Part shown: one piece after another, positions 60,416 through 64,000 of the stretch
How the letters are laid out: the number at the start of each line of letters is the position of its first letter
Position numbering within the stretch: the stretch's first letter is position 1
Made by a program: the position numbers and the translations under genes
NCBI GenBank assembly: GCA_017562135.1
Contig: QEYB01000739.1
Location: 1 to 64,000, forward strand
Direction: 5' to 3'
Source: Dipylidium caninum
Taxonomy: Eukaryota > Platyhelminthes > Cestoda > Cyclophyllidea > Dipylidiidae
DNA: 64,000 nucleotides
The notes under the pieces: model-generated
Databases searched by the model: none
What the model was told of the DNA's origin: nothing
What the model saw: the letters and a program-made list of their open reading frames with translations, nothing else

Positions 60416-61847
60416 GTTGACCTTATCTTGTGCGGGTCGTGTTTTTTACGCGGTTTCTCTTCCTTGTGACTTCCATAAGCCAACAAAATCAAATATCTTT
60501 CGGTACTTATCGACAAACCACACTACTGCCTTTCTTAGTTTTTTTTGTCAAGGCACGTTGCTGCGTGTCCTTTGGTATAAATTGCTGAAGACACTCCCCG
60601 CACCTTGGGTTTTAGGTTACAGGTGCCAACAAGGGTATTGGCAATGGGATCGTAGAGCTACTGGCCCGCAACTTGAAGCCGTCTTCCGAGTGGGACGTCC
60701 TCTTAACAGCCCGGAACGAAAAGTTGGGACTTGAGGCTGTTGAGGCGTTTTCCGAGAAGAATCTGTCCGTCAAGTTCCACCAACTGGATATCACAGATGC
60801 TGATAGTCGGCGCAGACTGGCTGATTATGTGAAAGCCAATTATCCAGGTGGAATTAATATTTTGGTGAACAATGCGGGAATCGCATTCAAAGTAAGCTCG
60901 GGAGATCGATCACCTAAGCATTTAGACGGACTCCAAAGCTCCTTTTGGTGAGCAAGCTAGGGTTACAATTGCTACTAATTACACGGCCACCGTGCAAATG
61001 TGTACCGAGTTCCTGCCACTGATGGCGAGAAATTCGAGGTAGTTGGGACGAATATTTGCCACTTTTTAGACTGGTGAACGTCGCGAGCATGACTGCCGTA
61101 ATGGCTCTGCAGGCAATGTCAGGTGATATGGCAGCAAAGTTCAAGAGTCATCTGACTTTGCAACAAGTAGACGAACTCATGGCCTCCTTCATCAAGTTAG
61201 TTTTGTTTCCCTCCATGCATGCTGTCGCGCATGCGCATGGGCGCTTTCCGTCAATTGTAATTAGGCGTGCAATTTCAAAGCATGTTGTTTATGGGTGTTT
61301 TTTCTTCAGACACGCGGAGTTGGGGGATCATCAGAAGGCGGGATTTTCTAATTCGGCGTACGGCATGTCGAAAGTAGGTCTTTGGAAAGCGACCGCCATT
61401 TTGGCTGAACAGTACAAGTCTGATCCTCGTCACATCCTTATCAACTCGGTGCGTCATTGCGACTTTATCTTAGACATCGGCATGGTGAGATCCCATTTCG
61501 GCATGTTTTCTCTTTTAGTGCTGTCCCGGCTACGTTAACACGGACATGACGAGTCATAAGGGTCACAAGACCATATTGGAAGGCAAGTCAGCATATTGGC
61601 TGCTACTGTTGGTTACTGTTGTGACTGATTGAAGAATGATTTAGCGCCACTTAAACTGTTTGACAGAAAACATTTGCATAGAATATCACTTATGCCTACA
61701 GTGTGGCTAACGCCTTTTCACTGTGTGATTTTAGGTGCTGACACCCCAGTTTATCTTGCCACACTACCGGAAGGCACAACTGAACCCTATGGCCAGTTAG
61801 TGAGCGAACGTCAGGTCGTTGATGTGGACAAAAAATTCACTATATGA
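60252..61847 (+). CDS. CBR1: Carbonyl reductase 1-like short-chain dehydrogenase, 7 exons
   Basis: NADPH-dependent SDR that reduces carbonyl compounds in the cytosol; the exact substrate cannot be read from sequence. Exons: 60252-60281, 60616-60891, 60926-61038, 61070-61195, 61310-61448, 61519-61582, 61735-61847; in phase, 286 aa (human CBR1 277). Cofactor motif TGANKGIG at residues 12-19; LVNNAGIAFK; catalytic Ser146 (NVAS), Tyr199 and Lys203 (YGMSK); CCPGYVNTDM; ADTPVYLATLP near the C-terminus. Introns 2 and 3 are 34 and 31 nt. Intron 6 (61583-61734) starts with GCAAGT, a GC-AG intron; no GT alternative keeps the frame. A second copy of promoter and exon 1 lies upstream at 58343-58490. Confidence 0.95.
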
Positions 61848-64000
61848 AGTAACTGAATTGTGGGTAAAAATTTTGATGACACTGATTAAACCAAATGTGC
61901 ATGATAATTTGTGTTTTCTAACTACTTCCTTTTACTGGGTGTATGGAAGTAGGTGAAACTTCATTGAGTGTTGTGGCACTACCGAGACGTTAGTTCATCA
62001 ACTTTGCATCTTGTTGAATCCTTTTACGAACAGTGAATGCTGGCACCGTTAGGCCTCTGTGGAACTTATCCGTATTGTGTGTGGATGGTTTAACGTTTGG
62101 CTGGACCACATCCGCCATTATTGTAGTCGTTTACGCTTGATGTTATTGTGGTCGGCTTAATTTGTTCGTGTCAGACGGAACAGGTGTATAGTTAACCTTA
62201 CTTCTTTTATATCGTGTTTCGGTTATTTTTGCAAATGACGAGGCCTAATTGCATGTCCTGTTATCGGAATTGGACGTTAACGTTGGTACCATAAATTGAT
62301 GGAGATATATGCCGATATGGCAACAAGAATGTCGGAAGTTAGGGGCACCAAATGTGTATTGACTAGAAGTACTTTAGGAGGCAGCAACTTTTACTCATGG
62401 ACGCGGACAACTACAACTGTTTAGAGTTAACGCCGAAGTTACTTAAATCACCGGCTTCCTTTTTGGACCGATAGTCATTCCTATATACGTGTTCTTCCTT
62501 CCACTTAATACCTCCAAATTATACATTGCCTATCTTACCTATATTATCCTAATTTCCGACCAATTTTCTTTAAAAACAGTCTTTCATTTCATAGGTAAAA
62601 ATTCCTCTTTTATATTATAAATTTACCTCTACGAGAAACTATCTTGATGTATATGCCAAGCGATCATCAGGATTCCATTGCGGATGTGATACAATTCCCC
62701 TTAGTTTCCGGTTTAATTGACGTAAAATTTCTTAATAACTCGTATGTTTATTTGGATATTTATAATTAAAGTCCATGCAGCGACTAAAGGGGGTCGTTCA
62801 GAGGGACCATTTTCCTTAATAATTCTACCTGTCTATTTTTATACTCTCTGATATTTGAGACAGACAGCGGCCTATTTTCTTCAATGATGCTAAATACCGT
62901 CCTCTGTACCAGTTTCGATAACAGTGAGTCCGAGCATCAACTTCTCAAGATTGATATAATAAGCCATTCATTTGCATATTCGTGTGAGCCCGCCGTAGAA
63001 GAAGAATCGATGAGATTTGACGTTGAGTAGGGTGCGATTATCGATTTTCGGTCGCTTTTCTCATGGAAAAATGGATAATGAAGTCATATTCCTATGTCAA
63101 ATGCTATCGTAATACGACAATGGGTCGTATTCATTGCTTGTGCCAATCTGTTCTAATCCCGGAAACGGTAGACAAACGAAGCTATGCCGATTAGCAAAAT
63201 TGCCCTCTTTTGGTAAGCAAGGGCCCTGAACCTCTTGTGTTTTCAGAATATGATTCACAATCATCCCACAAATGATGTTTACCTCCCCCCCCCAAAAAAA
63301 AAATAGGGTGACTACCTACTAATGTAATCAGAGTTACCCTGAAGGTCGCAAAATAACGTTTTTTAGCCCGTTTGCCGCTGACCTCTTTGTGGGCTATGAA
63401 GGTCGCAATTGTACGTCTCGAGGATGGTTATTTAAATCTGATTTGATTAAGCTTTAAAAGACGCCTATGCGTTTTATATCCACGAAACCCTTTTACTCTC
63501 GGGATATGTGTCTTTCCCATATATTCAGAATGAATCCTCAAATCGGTCATTTTTCCCATCGATGTTTTTCCAATCAAGAAATTAAATTGACTTACATCTT
63601 TCTCACTTCGACCACTTTTATGGCAACGCCAAATACATTTTTACTTGCCAGAAAATCTGCACAGTGTACCTCTTGTGTAACGACATCGTTTTTTGCTACT
63701 GAATCACAAAGATTGGTTCAGCCACACCGCTTTCATTAACCTGACAAAATAACCATTTGCAAATATCAACCTGAATTGCAATAATGTCAATAGTCAGTGT
63801 GTAGTATATGAAACAAGTTCCTTACGTCAATTGACTATTAACCTAACCCCACTTCTTATCCTATATTTTATTGCACAGGAATATCTTAATCATGTTAAGT
63901 GTTATATAAGATTGGAATACCTCATTTGCCACATTGTTCTTGTTTAGTAAATCGCGCAAGTCAATCACCCAAGTTCATTTTTAGTTAAATAAAATTAATG
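61848..64000. other. 3' flank of CBR1 and unassigned sequence to the window end
   Basis: 2.15 kb, AT-rich, without a coding region I can support. The 90-codon frame at 63467-63739 has no recognised similarity. A C9A10 homopolymer junction is at 63285-63303. A gene may begin beyond the window. Confidence 0.4.

Noticed and set aside
1..64000. CRISPR arrays, prophage, bacterial operons or transposase genes
   Set aside because: None seen. The tandem array has ~1 kb units with an RNA gene, and the genes are spliced eukaryotic ones.

Overview
The window reads as animal nuclear DNA, most likely from a flatworm and probably a tapeworm. The genes are spliced, conserved metazoan housekeeping genes. 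At least nine introns are only 31-38 nt long and sit beside introns of 70 nt to several kb, a size pattern I associate with parasitic flatworms. The species assignment is inference; no marker here fixes the taxon.

Positions 1-17760 are a GC-rich tandem array of a unit of about 1.01 kb. Each unit carries one U2 spliceosomal snRNA gene on the + strand (17 copies: one degraded at the left edge, one with a single-base loss at the right edge, 15 intact and alike), followed by a GC-rich spacer. The many overlapping open frames in the array are side effects of stop-poor GC-rich sequence and are not annotated as genes. The left 0.9 kb carries many small indels against the consensus, which looks like an unpolished contig end.

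From 17761 onward the sequence is AT-richer single-copy DNA. In order: FIBP (+, 8 exons, 18219-22028); a single-exon gene for a predicted myristoylated protein with a degenerate KH-like domain (-, 23838-24638); adenylate kinase 1 (+, 5 exons, 25519-30709); a long proline/serine-rich scaffold-like gene (+, 6 exons, 32732-41185); a gene-poor stretch (41186-46502); elongation factor 1-gamma (-, 4 exons, 46503-47900); mitochondrial processing peptidase beta (+, 8 exons, 49399-51163, one frameshift); CIAO3/NARFL, a cytosolic Fe-S assembly factor (-, 7 exons, 51301-56638, one frameshift); and carbonyl reductase 1-like SDR (+, 7 exons, ending at 61847). The remainder to 64000 shows no gene I can support.

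Several genes lie head to head with shared 5' regions: KH-like/AK1, EF1G/PMPCB and CIAO3/CBR1. The CIAO3/CBR1 interval holds a direct 1.8 kb tandem duplication that copies the CBR1 promoter and its 10-codon first exon, giving two alternative starts. The genes do not form one pathway; the array supplies the splicing machinery and the rest are unrelated housekeeping functions. Exon borders were placed by GT/AG sites, reading-frame phase and remembered family similarity, not by transcript data.
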